DNA of 64,000 bases from Artemia franciscana (lineage: Eukaryota > Arthropoda > Branchiopoda > Anostraca > Artemiidae), in the NCBI RefSeq assembly GCF_032884065.1, contig NC_088867.1, positions 60,810,064 through 60,874,063 on the forward strand. Direction: 5' to 3'. Position 1 is the first letter of the stretch; every line of letters starts with the position of its first letter. Shown here piece by piece: positions 25,650-37,706 of the stretch. The position numbers were made by a program, and so were the translations under genes. A model generated the notes under the pieces. The model saw only the letters and a program-made list of their open reading frames with translations. It was not told where the DNA came from and made no database searches.

Positions 25650-27110
25650 GCGAAGCAGCCTATGATATTGCTCATATAGCCTTTTGTAAACCAGTATGCG
25701 CAGAGTTCTTTCGTCTCATTGAAACTCCTCCTAAACTTTCCGAAAAGTTTCACCTATAATACCCTTAAAGTCATTGGTTAAAGTAACTGTAGCAGTAGCA
25801 TTAAAAGTATACATGAAGTGCCTTCTGGCTATTTTAAAATCCCCAAAACTTATCCTTAAAGGTTTAACTTAATAATGTAATTTGTTTTTCAGATATTGAT
25901 GTGTCAACTTTTTGAAAGTCCACATGCTCATAGTTTATTTTGATTTAATTAAATATCCTCCAAAATTTTTCTTAAGAGCTTTACCTTAATACCCTTAGAT
26001 TGAACAGTAGCAATACTTGCAGCGGCATCTGTGGAAATATGCGGATAGCATCTTTGGTTTTTTCAGCATCCCCTTCAACACAAGCTGAAAGTTTCAGCTT
26101 AATACCATCAACCGTTTTTAAAGCATTTTTGATGCGTCCGCTTGACAACCTGTGTGGGCACAGTGTGTTTTGGTCTAGTTCCATTCAGTTAATATACATT
26201 CCAAAATTTTCACCTTAATATTCTTAGTTTTAATAGCAGTAGAAGTAGTACTAGCAGCAGAATTAATTTTAGTACCCTAAGCTTTAGTGTCAGTAGTAGT
26301 AATAGAACGAGTAATAATAGTAACAGTAGTAATATAACTAGAAGCAGTGGTATTAGGTTGAAAATATTTTCTTTTGGTTAGTTTAACATCCCTCAAAACA
26401 AGCCCTATTAGTTTTAACTTCACATACCAAACCGTTCCTAAGATATTGCTGTTACATCCATTTGAAAACGTGCATACAGACGGCGTGTTGTTATTCAGTT
26501 CACGTCCCTCCCCCCTCAAACTTCATTGAAGATTTCACCTTCATACCACTAGGCATACTTGTAATAGTAGTCTCAGTAGTAGCATTGGTGAATAGTAACG
26601 GTATTAACATATTGCCTTTTAATCAGCAGAACAAGCCTCTCATCAAGTCCTAGAGGTTTCAACTTAATACAATTAGCCGTTGCTATGACATAGCTGATAT
26701 ACTCTTTTGATAACCTGTATGTTATCATATTTTCCTCTCAGTGCTCTTAGCCTTACAAGTAATATCAATAAAAGTGGTAGTTGTAGTAAATGCAGCAGTA
26801 ACAGTAGCATTCGCAGTAGTGTGCACATATTGCCTTTAGGTTTCCGTTTAATTGTTCTGTCAAAGTTCCAATTCAATATCCAAATTAATACTTGAGATAT
26901 GCTATTTTGCAATTTACAAGCACATAACGTCTTTTGATTCAGCTCAAATTTCCCCCTCAATACTATACATCTGGTAGTTGTAGTGGTTGTAGTAATAGTA
27001 GTAATAGTAGCAAGCATTTGCTTGCTACATCTCCCATCTCCCTTATCATCCCCCTTATCATCCATCTATTTTTTATCATCTCCCTTATCATTTGCTAAGT
27101 TTTCCAAATT
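25650..27110 (-). repeat. Degenerate tandem repeat with AGT/ACT microsatellites
   Basis: Units of about 200-330 bp recur with the order: AAGTTTCAGCTTAATACC, GATATTGCTG, TTTTGACAACCTG, GTGTTTTGGTC-AGTTC, then an AGTAGTAATAGTAG-type stretch. The same units appear in the opposite orientation at 40840-45620. Cloverleaf or coding potential was not seen. Confidence 0.6.
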
Positions 27111-27159
27111 AATATAAACAGTTATTCCAATGCTACACCATTTTGACAATCCTTATACA

Positions 27160-28592
27160 CAAAAACAGAATTATTAACTGAAAGTGAGGAGCGATATTAA
27201 AACTTAAAACGAACAGAAATTACTTCGTATATAAAAGGGGCTGTTCCCTCCTCAAAGCCCCGCTCTTTACGCTAAAGTTTGACTCATTCTCTCAACTCTA
27301 CTTTTTAAAACAGTAAAAAACTTTAGCTTAAAGAGTGGGGCTTTGAGGAGGGAACAGCCCCTTTTATATACGAAGTAATTTCTGTTCGTTTTAAGTTTTA
27401 GTATCGCTCCTCACTTTCAGTTAAATTTTTTTATTTAATTTCTGAACGTTTTTAAATTAAGGCATATTTTGATTTTGGCTCGCCGCACATGAATAATTAA
27501 AACAAAATTTGAATATTAATTTATCTTTATAACTAAATGGCTTTCTTATAGTTTTGACTGGACTATTTTGAGAAAAAGAAAAGACCGGGGGAGTAGGCAT
27601 AGTTACCCTCTAATTTTTTGGTTATTTAAAAAAGCAACTAGTACTTTTAATTTTTTACGAATGTTTTTATTAGTAAAAATATACATAACTTGCGAATTAG
27701 CTTACGTAACAAATTTCTATATTCGTATGTTTCATTACGTATATGAGGGGGTTCACCACCTCGTCAATACCTCGCTCTTGACACTTAAGCTTAAATTTTG
27801 TCCCAATTCCTTAATAATGACCCCTGAATCACAAAGGCTGTAGAAAAAATAGTTGAAATTAATAAAGTTACTTTAGCGTAAACAGCGAGTTATTAGGAGG
27901 AGGTGAACCTCTAATATACGTAATAATTTCTGTTCGATTTAAGTTTTAATGCTGCTCCTTACTTTCAGTTGAAAAAAACTTTTTCATATTTCTTTCTTCA
28001 ATGTTCTTTAAAAAAAAAAATACTAAGAAATCCTGCACCCCCTTCATGGAAACTTTCTTCCCCCATGACAAATTCCTCCATTGAAAGATCCCCCCAATTA
28101 ACCCCCTCCCCTTAACCCTTCCCCCCAACCAAAAAAAAACCCTGAAAGCTTCTGTACACCTTTGGTTATTAGAAAATGGTTATTTTCCCAATAACCATTA
28201 CTATGTGTAAACACTGGTCAAAGTTTGTAACTTGCAGCCCCTCCCATGGGGACTGTGGTGGAGTAAGTCAACCCCAAGGACATAGTTATTAGATTTTTTT
28301 ACTACGCTGAATAAAATGGCTATCTCAGAATTTTGGTCTGGTGACTTCGAGGAAAAATGAGCTTGGGAGGGGGCCTAGGTGCCCTTCAATTTTTTTGGTC
28401 ACTTAAAAAGGGCATTAGAACTTTTAATTTCCGTAAGAATGAGCCCTCACATGACATTCTAGGACCAATGGGTCGATACGATCACCCCTGGGGAAAAAAA
28501 CAAACAAAAAAACAAACAAATAAACACGCATCCGTGATCTGTCTTGTGGCAAAAAATGAAAAATTCCGCATTTTTGTAGATAGGGGGCACAT
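27160..28592 (+). mobile_element. FB element, 3'-truncated copy
   Basis: The hairpin lies at about 27172-27425 and its arms match very well (CCTCCTCAAAGCCCC with GGGGCTTTGAGGAGG; ATAAAAGGGG with CCCCTTTTAT). The body runs to CGCATTTTTGTAGATAGG at 28566-28583 and then stops, joining a TA-rich stretch and the tandem array downstream. Confidence 0.8.
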
Positions 28593-28599
28593 ATTTTTT

Positions 28600-30730
28600 T
28601 TTTATACATATAGCTTATACGTATTTATGCAAAATCTTTTTTTATACATTTTATATTTTTGTAATAATACGAAAAACTATAATATTATACATAATATTTT
28701 ATATATAAAGCTTATACATTTTTGCATAAGCTTTGCCCTGAGGGCTGTGGAGGGGGGAGGTTGTCATCCTCAAAGACACATATTCAAGAAATTGCAGTTT
28801 CAAAATTTCTTTAAGCTGCGTTTTGGGAAAATACAAGGTGTTGGGGGGGGGGGCTCATCCACCCTCTTATCTTTCTAAATCTTAAAAAAGGCACTAGAAC
28901 GTCGGATTACCAATCCAATGAAGCTTCTCTGAAGTTTATACCATCACAATTCCTACCCTCTAATCACTTTCGACGATTAAAAAGGGCACTAGCGCTTTCA
29001 ATTTCAAATCCAATGAGCTCCTTACGAACTTTCAACACCAACCAATGGCCATCTCAAAATTTCCATCAATGCATTTCGGGGAAATACGAGATGTGGGTAG
29101 GGAGGGTGTCTACCCTCTGATTGCTCTGAATCCTAAAACACAACTAGAACTGCTGAATATCAATGCAATGAGCCCCCTTCGACGTTTTTGTGATCATCCT
29201 TTTGATATATACCTTAAACGCCCCAGTGCAAAGCTTATAAACTTTGCCCTGAGGGCTGTGGGGGGGGCGGTTGTCATCCTCAAAGACATTAATTTCTGGA
29301 ACTTACGATTACCTTGAATAAAATAGTTATCTCAAAATGTTGATTTGATGTGTTCTGGGAAATGGTAGGCGTTGGAGGGGGGTCAGTTTCCCTCTAATCA
29401 CTTTCAACTATGAAAGAAAGCACTAGCACTTTTAATTTCCAATTGAATGAGCCTTTTTTGAAGTTTCTACGACAGCAAATAGCAATCTCAAAATTTCTAT
29501 CAGATGTATTTCGGCTAAATACGAGGTGTGGGGTGGGGTCCACCCTCTCATCACTCTGAATCTCAAAGATAGCACTGAAACTTCTGATTAACAATCCAAT
29601 GAGCCCCCTCCAAAGCTTATAAAATCACCCTTTCTACATAAAACTTACATGTCCCCAGGGAATAACTTACAACCCTTGCCCTGAGAGCTGTAGGGTGGTT
29701 GTCATTCTGAAATACATAATTTCTAAGTCTTTCAACTATTTTGAACAAAATGGTTATCTAGAATTTTGATTTGATGTGTCTGGGGAAATAATGGACGTGG
29801 TGGGAGGGTCACTTACCCTTTCAATTTTCAATTGAATGAGCTCTTTATAAAGTTTCTACGACAGCAAATGGCCATCTCAAAATTTCTATCAGATGCATTT
29901 CAGAAAAGTACATGGTGTGGGTGGGGAGGGTATCCACCCTCTGATCGCTCTAAATCTTAAAAAGACATCTAGAACTTCTGATTACTTATTTAATGAGCCC
30001 CCTCCAAAGCTTATACGGCCAAGTTTCCATATATACCTTATATTCCCAAGGGACATAACTTCAAACCCTTTCCCTGGGGGGAAGGTCGCATCCTCAAAGA
30101 CGTAATTTCAGGAATTTTGAATTATCTTGAAGAAAATGGCTAACTCGAAGTTTTAACTGGATGTGTTTGGAGATATGGCGGGCGTGGGAGAGGGATTAAT
30201 TGCCGTCTAATCAGTTTCGTCTATTAAAAGGGCACTAGACCTTTCAATTTCCAACCAAATTAGCCTTTTTTGAAGTTTCTAAGACATCAAATACTTATTT
30301 CAAAGTTTTTATCACATAAATTTCTGGAAAGTACGAGGTGTGGGGGGATTCAACCTATTATCTATCTGAATCTTAAAAAGGGCACTAAAACTTCTGGTTA
30401 GCAATCCAATAAACCCACTCCAAAGTTTATACGATCACCCTTTCTTTATAAGCCTTAAATACCCACATGGCATAACTTACAACCCTTGCCTTCAAGACTT
30501 TGGGGTGGTTTTCATCCTCAAAGACATAATTGTGGACCTTTGAAATATGTTGAACAAAACAGCTATCTGAAAATTTCGATTGAAGGTGCATTTTGTTTGG
30601 GGAAATGGAGTGCGTGTGAAGGGTGTTAGTTTCCCTCCAATCACTTTCGACTATTAAAAAGGGCACTAGCCCTTCCAATTTCTAATTCCAATCGTATGAG
30701 CCTTTTCGAAGTTTTTACGACAACTCCTTC
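28600..30730 (+). repeat. Tandem array derived from FB-element body sequence
   Basis: At least five units start with a GCCCTGAGGGCTGTGG-like block (about 28735, 29253, 29682, 30068, 30490; spacing 390-520 bp). Each continues with CTCAAAGACATAATTT, GAACAAAATGGCTATCTC, a GGGCACTAGAACTTTT block and an ATGAGCCCCCTC block. These blocks also occur once each in FB elements (for example about 8840-9050). So this is local amplification of that part, strongly diverged. Short frames here are incidental. Confidence 0.7.
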
Positions 30731-30789
30731 GAAACGAAATGTTCTGGTCTAAAACCAAAGAACCGAAAAACAAAAAAAAAATTAATAAT

Positions 30790-31167
30790 ACATTGGCCCC
30801 ACATCACTCTTTACTTAAACAGCGCTACTGCGCTCCCTATGATAAAAATACTCTTTTCACAGTGATAAATACAACTTTAGCGTAATGAACAAGGAATGGC
30901 CTTGGGAGCAACCCCCTTTCTATACATAATAATTTTTGTTGATTTTAAGTTTTATCGTTGCTCCTTACTTTCAGTTGAAAAAAAACTTCTTTTTTTTAAT
31001 TTAATTTTTGATCATTTTTCAAATAATGCTGGCTCATTCTCCATACAAATTTCCTTCCCCCATGAAAAATAACGCCATGGAAATATACTCCCACATAACC
31101 CTCCAACACCAGAAAAATCCCCCTTATAAACGTCTGTATACTTCCCAGCAACCCATACTTTATGTAA
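30790..31167 (+). mobile_element. Old FB element remnant
   Basis: It has AACTTTAGCGTAATGAAC, then GTTGATTTTAAGTTTTATCG, GCTCCTTACTTTCAGTTG and the C-rich block ending in CATACTTTATGTAAA. These are in family order but diverged. The left arm of the hairpin and the terminal part are missing. Confidence 0.6.
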
Positions 31168-31790
31168 ATTAAATTTAAAAAATCAAGTTTTTTTTAACTG
31201 AAAGTAAGGAGCAACATTAAAACTTAAAACTAACAGAAACTGTTTCGGATGTGAAAGGGGCTGTCCCCTCCTCAATGCCCCGCTCTTTGCGCTAAAATGT
31301 TATATTGTTTTAAAAAGTAGATTTGTGAGAAAGAGTCAAAATTTTTGGTCACTTAAAACAGGGCACTGAAACTTTTCATTTCCGATAAAATGATCCCATT
31401 CCTTATCTTCTTCGATGATTAGTTTGATGTGATCACGTCTGATGAAAAAATAAATAAACGTGTATCGGCAAACGTTCTCCTGGCAAAAATAAGCAAAATT
31501 CCACATTTGTGTGCGTAGGAGCTTGAAACCTCTACAGTAGGGCTCTCTGGTATGCATCTGATCTGATTGTTTAATGGTTACCTTTTTCAAAATTGGGCAA
31601 ATTTACTTATGCTCGTAACTTTTGGTAGATATAGCAAAATGCCAATGAATTTTACGTATACTGAATAAGCATAAAAATTCAATTCTTTTTTATGTATCTA
31701 TTCTTATTAAGACTCTCTTTCTGAGAGTTTCGGTTACTGTTGAGCCGCATCGCTCCTTACTTACAGTTCATTACCACGAACTGTTTCATT
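31168..31790 (+). mobile_element. FB element, internally deleted copy (about 620 bp)
   Basis: The left hairpin arm (AACTGAAAGTAAGGAGCAAC) and a reverse-sense loop (ATTGTTTTAAAAAGTAGA) lie at 31196-31340. The sequence then jumps to TTTTTGGTCACTTAAAACAG and proceeds to the terminal palindrome variant GTTCATTACCACGAACTG and TTTCAT. The second arm and about 1 kb of body are deleted. Confidence 0.75.
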
Positions 31791-32795
31791 GAGATTATTA
31801 TCTCAATGAATAATGTCCCCCGTTATTACATTGAGAATATAGGATATTCTCCGTTATAGGATATTGAGAATATCCCCGTTATTACAGGGATATCTTGTCT
31901 CAAATTCCCCCTTTGATTTTGAATAGAGAGGGATAAAATCTACATAAAAAAATCAACAAGATATCCAATTTTAGTGCCAGTAAAGAGTCCTTTCTAGGAT
32001 TCTGATCGTAGGTAATGAATCAAGAAAATCAAAAGACTGATAAACTGCGAAACAGCCGTATTTGCAATACTACAGAACACAAATTACATTCTTTTTCTCT
32101 AGAACCAGCCACCTTTTGATTCCAAAAAACTTCGAAACGAGAAAAAAAAATATTGTCATTCAGGGTATCTTTTATCAAGTAAAGACAACTCGAAAGGGAT
32201 TGTGCGACTGAAATGGATCTAACTCTAAATTTGATTACCAAGCCGTTATTTTTCTCGCAAATACCGTAAACACCATAAAATTTACATATATATGCATTTC
32301 GCTTCCAAATTGTAATTCAAATAAGGTATTTAAAAAATTACGAAACAAGGACTGAATTTGTTTTCGTTCCAAAAACTGTAAAAACCTTCCAAATCAGGAA
32401 CCTGGAAAAAAACATTAGGATGCAAAACACAATTCAAAGTGGCCAAACGTTCTTGTATCAAAGCGACCCTTCACTCGGGAAAAAAGTCAATAGAAATTCC
32501 TCAGTTTTTCTTTAATTCATTAATAGTAAGTAATCGTGGTCAAAGAATTGATATACAGTTTTCCTATAAGATAATGGAAAATCCAGCGCCAAGTTGATGC
32601 AAAAGCACAGATAGGGTAGAGCCAACTTGATATGGACTCTTGACACAAACGAAAACAAAAAACAAGAAATTTGGCTTTTGAAGAAGCAATTTATCACCCA
32701 ATATTAACTTAACAAGCATAAAGATTATAAAAAGTTGTCAATAGCCAAGTCTGGCAACTGAAAATTGTCAAACAGGAGGATAGTGTCATTTGTGT
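31791..32795. other. Unassigned stretch with a small repeat
   Basis: From 31795 to 31900 there are short repeats of TTGAGAATAT, GGATATTCTCCGTTAT and CCCCGTTATTACA. No gene is supported in the rest. Confidence 0.4.
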
Positions 32796-33550
32796 AGGAG
32801 CTATGACTTACATTGATAGAGGGCACAATGAGGGAAGGACAGAACAGATTACTTTGTCGGAATTGAACAACCTAATTGACCCTCTCAGCATACAAAAGCA
32901 AGGCTGTCTCCTTTACCATGAAAGTGATAATTTAGCACTATTTCAATATGTTTAGCAATGTAGCTCGTGCTCAGGGTTAATGCTCGTGCTCAGGCTCGTG
33001 CTCAATGTAGCTCGTAGCACGAAAATGCTATTTTGAAATATTTTAATAGTATTAAAGTCAAGTTTTAGACAATAGTACCGATAATCGCTGTGTAACAGGC
33101 GAATTCGGGCAATTGCAGTAATTCAGGAACTGACCATGGTGGCAATGATTATACGTCGATAGATACATTGTATGAAAGGTCTATGATTTACATCGATAGA
33201 GGGCACAATGAGGGAAGGTGGTAGCACGTGCAACAGACTAGATTGCATTGTTGGAATTGAACAACGTAATACCAACCTTAATTGACCCCCTCTGCGTATA
33301 AAAATAATACTACTGTAGAGGCACACAAATCAAGGTTGCCACCTGTAGCACAAAAGTTCTATTTTAGCACTATTTCATTATGTGTAGCAATGTAGCCCGT
33401 GCTCAGGATTGCCACCCGTAGCACCAAAGTTCTGCTTTTGCAATGTTTTAGCAGAATTACAGTAGTTTTCGAGTGTAGCACTGAAAATCGCAGTGTAGCA
33501 CGCAAATTTGGACAATTGTAGCACTTTAAGAACTAGCCATGGTGGCAACC
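32796..33550. repeat. Direct duplication of a unit of about 380 bp
   Basis: 32796-33160 and 33175-33550 share, in order, ATAGAGGGCACAATGAGGGA, GGAATTGAACAAC, TTTAGCACTATTTCA, GTAGCAATGTAGC, AATCGC-GTGTA and CATGGTGGCAA. Within each unit, GTAGCAC-type motifs recur many times. No protein is seen. Confidence 0.7.
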
Positions 33551-33789
33551 CTGATACACATAAGTGCCTTCTAAGGACTGAAGGACTGAGTCAAAAGCCT
33601 TGGATGTATCTAATAACAAACAAATACAGGCATGTTTAGTTTTGGAATTCCTGAATTGACTTAAAAGCAGCATCTATTTGGGGCAAATAAGACCAATAAG
33701 TCCTCAAATGGGAGGTGGAAAGGTCTTATGAATCTATCTAAAGGATGCAGAAACTTAATGAAAGGAATCAAAGAATTGTGCTCTAAACA

Positions 33790-33835
33790 GAATGGGACTT
33801 GTTAGCCCCAGATGGCTTGGTGCTGAGGTGTGTTT
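33790..33835 (+). mobile_element. Possible RTE LINE 3' scrap
   Basis: GCCCCAGATGGCTTGGTGCTG resembles the last codons of the RTE copy near 43870 (GCCTCAGGCGGCTTGGTGCTG). Only about 40 bp are involved, so this is weak. Confidence 0.25.
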
Positions 33836-33900
33836 TCTGTAGTAATTGAAGCTTCAATAGTACTATTATGACTGGAGCAAACAGGTTTCTGAGCATACAC

Positions 33901-34160
<260 letters not shown>

Positions 34161-34297
34161 CCTAATTAAACGAACTAGCAGTGTACTGTTGCATTATGAC
34201 ACTGCAAGACCTAAAAAAGCCGTATAAAAGAAAAATCATTTAAAAAAATAGACGATCTTATTATTATTTGAAATAAATAACAATACAAAAAAAGAAT

Positions 34298-34803
34298 CTA
34301 CTTATTTGTATCACATATGACTATTATAATAAGCACAATAGTAAAGTATATGAGAAAAGTATTACTTAGTTGCTTCTTCGCTGAGCTTGATAATATCGCT
34401 GAGAGTGTCCAAATATTTATTTCCTTATTCCGCTCACGGAGCAGCTGCTTTTCTTGGCAACCTTTTTCTACTTGATCATCTTCTTTTGCCCACGTTGCAT
34501 CGCCACAGTTGTCTTTAAATGGACCCAAGCACATAGCATAAGCTAAACCATGAGCCAAAAAGGTTTGATCTTGGGTACCATGAAATATAAACGATCTAGG
34601 GCCTATTGCGTATAAAGGTACATCTTCACCTCCGTGAGTTGACCAAGGTCTTAGAATAGCTGAAGGCTGTATGAAAGAACTTGATCCTGATGACAGACGT
34701 GTTGTATTTTGAAGTTTTTCAGAGCTTTGATGTCCTGGCCCGCTTCCAAACAAAATTGTTGGATAGAGCATGCCACTGGACGGAGACGGATAGATATCAT
34801 AGC
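34298..34803 (-). CDS. Alkaline phosphatase, last exon in window order (C-terminus)
   Basis: Alkaline phosphatase hydrolyses phosphate monoesters outside the cell; animal forms are usually GPI-anchored dimers. The acceptor AG (34805-34804) follows a T-rich tract (CTTTTTAACACCAATTTTGG), and the exon supplies the last two bases of a Gly codon. It reads GYDIYPSPSSGMLYPTILFG, SGPGHQ and then STHGGEDVPLYAIGP, whose His matches the zinc ligand His432 of human placental enzyme. Next are LAHGLAYAMCLGPFKDNC with paired cysteines, a charged stretch, and a final hydrophobic segment FLIYFTIVLIIIVIC before the stop (34300-34298). That tail, after SSSAKK, fits a GPI-attachment signal. The exon encodes 167 full codons plus stop. 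Confidence 0.92.
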
Positions 34804-35478
34804 CTACAACCAAAATTGGTGTTAAAAAGAGATTTCTTATAAATTGTATCTTAAGTTAAAAGTAATTGGTTCATTTAGCAGAAAAATACAACAGAAAATG
34901 GGCAACTCACTTTCAAAACTGTTTGCTTCAGGTAGCGCATGCCACACGTTTCAAAAATGTAACATACATGGCATGAAAAGATGTAAAGTTTTGTATTTTT
35001 TATTCGTTATGGTTTCTGTTAGTGTTAAGTTTCATTTATTGAATCATTTAATTTTTGTTCATTTTACACTAGACGTAATAATACATTCCATTTTATTTGC
35101 TTTTAGGTTAAACTATTCATTCATATTTTCGCTTATCTTATTCCTCCTTGTTTTAGGTTTTAATAAAGTTCTTTACTTTTCTTTGAAATTCTCTGAAAAA
35201 AGTATACTTTAAACAAATGCTATAAGTGCTGATTCCATGAATAATTCCTTTATCTCATTGTCATGGATTAGGGATTAGGGATTTAGGGATTAGGGATAGG
35301 GATTAGGAATAATCCATTTATCTCATTCATGATTCCATGAATAGTATTCCTTTATCTCATATATAGTGCTAGATCTCATCACCGGAATATATAGATCTGA
35401 ACTTACTTCAAATCACTTTTTTATCATGTCGGTTTCTTTGATTACTTTTCAAAGCTTTTTTCTTAGCTTTTCCTGAAA
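34804..35478. other. Alkaline phosphatase intron, unique part
   Basis: This is the start of the intron between the last two exons. Plus-strand frames (34844-35212) have no known motif. A short GGGATTA-type minisatellite lies at about 35264-35310. Confidence 0.5.
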
Positions 35479-37706
35479 ATTAAATAAAAATAAACTGGTT
35501 TTTTTAATTGAAAGTAAGGAGCGACATTAAAACCTAAAACGAACAGAAATTACTCCGTATATGAAATGAGTTGTCCCCTCCGCAATCCCTCGCTCTTTAC
35601 GCTAAAGTTTGACTCTTTGCCACAATTCTACTTTTTAAAACAATTAAAAGCTTTAGCGTAAAGAGCGAGGGATTGCGGAGGGGACAACTCATTTCATATA
35701 CGGAGTAATGTCTGTTCGTTTTAAGTTTTAATGTCGCTCCTTACTTCCAGCTAAAAAAATTAGTTTTTTTTATTTAATTTTAAAAGTAGAATTGTGGCAA
35801 AGAGTCAAACTTTAGCGTAAATAGCGAGGGATTGCGGAGGGGATATCCCATTTCATATACAGAGTAATTTCTGTTCGTTTTGAGTTTTATTGTCGCTCCT
35901 TACTTTCAGTTAAAAAAAACTAGTTTTTTATTTAATTTCTGAATGTTTTTGAATTAATGGATATTTGATTTTGGCTCTCCGCACATAAATTATTAAAATG
36001 AAATTTGCATATTAATTCTTTTGTTGGCTAAATGGTTTTCTCTTAGTTTTGATCAGATGATTTTGAGAAATAAGGGATGGGGAAGGAGGCCTAGTTGCCC
36101 TCCAATTTTTCGGTTACTTAAAAAGGCAACTAGAACTTTTACTTTTTAACGAACGTTCTTATTAGTAAAAAATATACGTAACTTAAGAATCAACTTACGT
36201 AACAATTTATTATTCTCTTATATTTTTATTATGTATATGAGGGGGTTTGTCCCCTCGTTAATACCTTGCTCTTTACACTAAATCTTACGTTTTGTCCCAA
36301 TTCTTTAAGAATGACCCTTGAATCAGAAAGGCCGTAGAATAAATAGTTGAAATTACTAAAAATAATTTAGCATAAAGAGCGAAGTATTTAATTCCTTTAC
36401 GTAAGGTTGTAAGGTCTTTAGATGTAAGGTTGGTGCGCTGTATTCTGGATCCCTTGTCTGAGAGGACGCGGGTTCGAATCCCGGTGTACCCAATTCTTCA
36501 GTTGGGACGGGGGTCAGTGGCGTGACTCTGTAAGCTTAGCCAGAGTCGACCCAGCTCTAAATGGGTACCTGAGAAATCTGGGGAAGGTAAACAGGAAGGG
36601 TGTGTGAAAGCACAGGATGGCTGGCCCCCAACCCCCCATTGCACTTCCTGGCTGAAGGGCCAAGAAACGGAGATCAGCACCGCCGGTACGGACTGTAAAG
36701 TCTAATGCCGTATCCTTTACCTTTTTTTTACCTTTTTTTTCCTCCTAAATACCTCGCTCTTTATGCTAAAGTATTTTTAGAGCCCCTCATGTGCGTAATA
36801 ATCTCTGTTCGTTTTAAGTTTTAATGCTACTCCTTAGTTTCAATTGAAAAAACTTTTCATGTTTTTCTTCCATTGTTTTTTATAGTAAGGCTAGAAAATC
36901 CCGCGCCCATTTCATTGAATTTTTCTTCCCCATGACATATTCCTCCAAGGAAATATCCTCCCACATAGCCCCCTCCCCTCAACCCCACTCTCAAACCAAA
37001 AAAATCCCCCTGAAAACGTCTGTACACTTCCCAATAACCTTTACTGTATATAAACACTGGTCAAAGTTTCTAACTTGCAGCCCCTCCCCCAGGGACTGTG
37101 GGGGAATTAAGTCATCCCCAAAAACATAGTTATTTTGGTTTTCGACTATGCAGAACAAAATGGCTATCTCAAATTTTTTATCCGTTGACTTTGGGAAAAA
37201 ATGAGCGTGGGAGGGGGCCAAGGTGCCCTCCATTCTTTTGGTCACTTAAAAAGGGCACTAGAACTTTTCATTTTCGTTAGAATGAGCCCTCTTGCGACAT
37301 TCTAGGACCACCTGGTCGATACGATGACCCCTGGGAAAAAAAAACAAATAAACACGCACCCGTGATCTGTCTTCTGGCAAAAAATACGAAAAATTCACAT
37401 TTTTGTAGATAGGAGCTTGAAATTTTTGCTGTAGGGTTCTCTAATACGCTGAATGCGATGATGTGGTTTTTGTTAAGATACCATGACTTTTAGGGGATGT
37501 TTCCCCCTATTTTCCAAAATAAGGCAAATTTTCTCAAGCTCGTAACTTTTGATGACAAATACTAAATTTGATGAAACTTATATATTTAAAATCAGTATAA
37601 AAATCCAATTCTTTTGATGTATCTTTTAGCATCAAAATTCCATTTTTTAGAGTTTCATTGAGCCGGGTCGCTCCTTACTACAGTTTGTTACCACGAACTG
37701 TTTGAT
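35479..37706 (+). mobile_element. FB element, full-length copy interrupted by a SINE
   Basis: The hairpin at about 35498-35760 has excellent arm match (CCTCCGCAATCCC with GGGATTGCGGAGG). It is followed by a partial repeat of the right half at 35780-35925. The body is split at about 36398-36723 by a SINE. The element then resumes with CTAAATACCTCGCTC, as in the uninterrupted copy at about 8487. It ends with the palindrome variant CAGTTTGTTACCACGAACTG and TTTGAT. It lies in an alkaline phosphatase intron, antisense to the gene. Confidence 0.85.
36399..36722 (+). mobile_element. tRNA-derived SINE, type A, copy 2
   Basis: A tRNA-like head shows A-box-like TTGGTGCGCTG (about 36429) and an intact B box GGTTCGAATCC (36471-36481). 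The same body as the copy at 5905-6215 follows: GTCGACCCAGCTCTAAATGG, GGTACC..GAAATCTGGGGAAGG and GGAGATCAGCACCGCC. TCCTTTAC occurs on both sides (about 36395-36405 and 36711-36720) and may be the target duplication. It sits inside an FB element, so it is younger than that copy. I reject a functional tRNA gene because no acceptor stem closes around the boxes. Confidence 0.8.

Noticed and set aside
34844..35212. Small membrane protein gene on the plus strand
   Set aside because: AT-driven hydrophobic frame inside an intron of the opposite-strand gene; no recognisable family.
35264..35310. Interstitial telomere
   Set aside because: The unit is GGGATTA with irregular length, not TTAGG or TTAGGG, and the array is under 50 bp.
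36420..36490. tRNA gene
   Set aside because: A and B boxes are present, but no acceptor stem closes. A second copy with the same 250-bp body shows that it is a SINE head.
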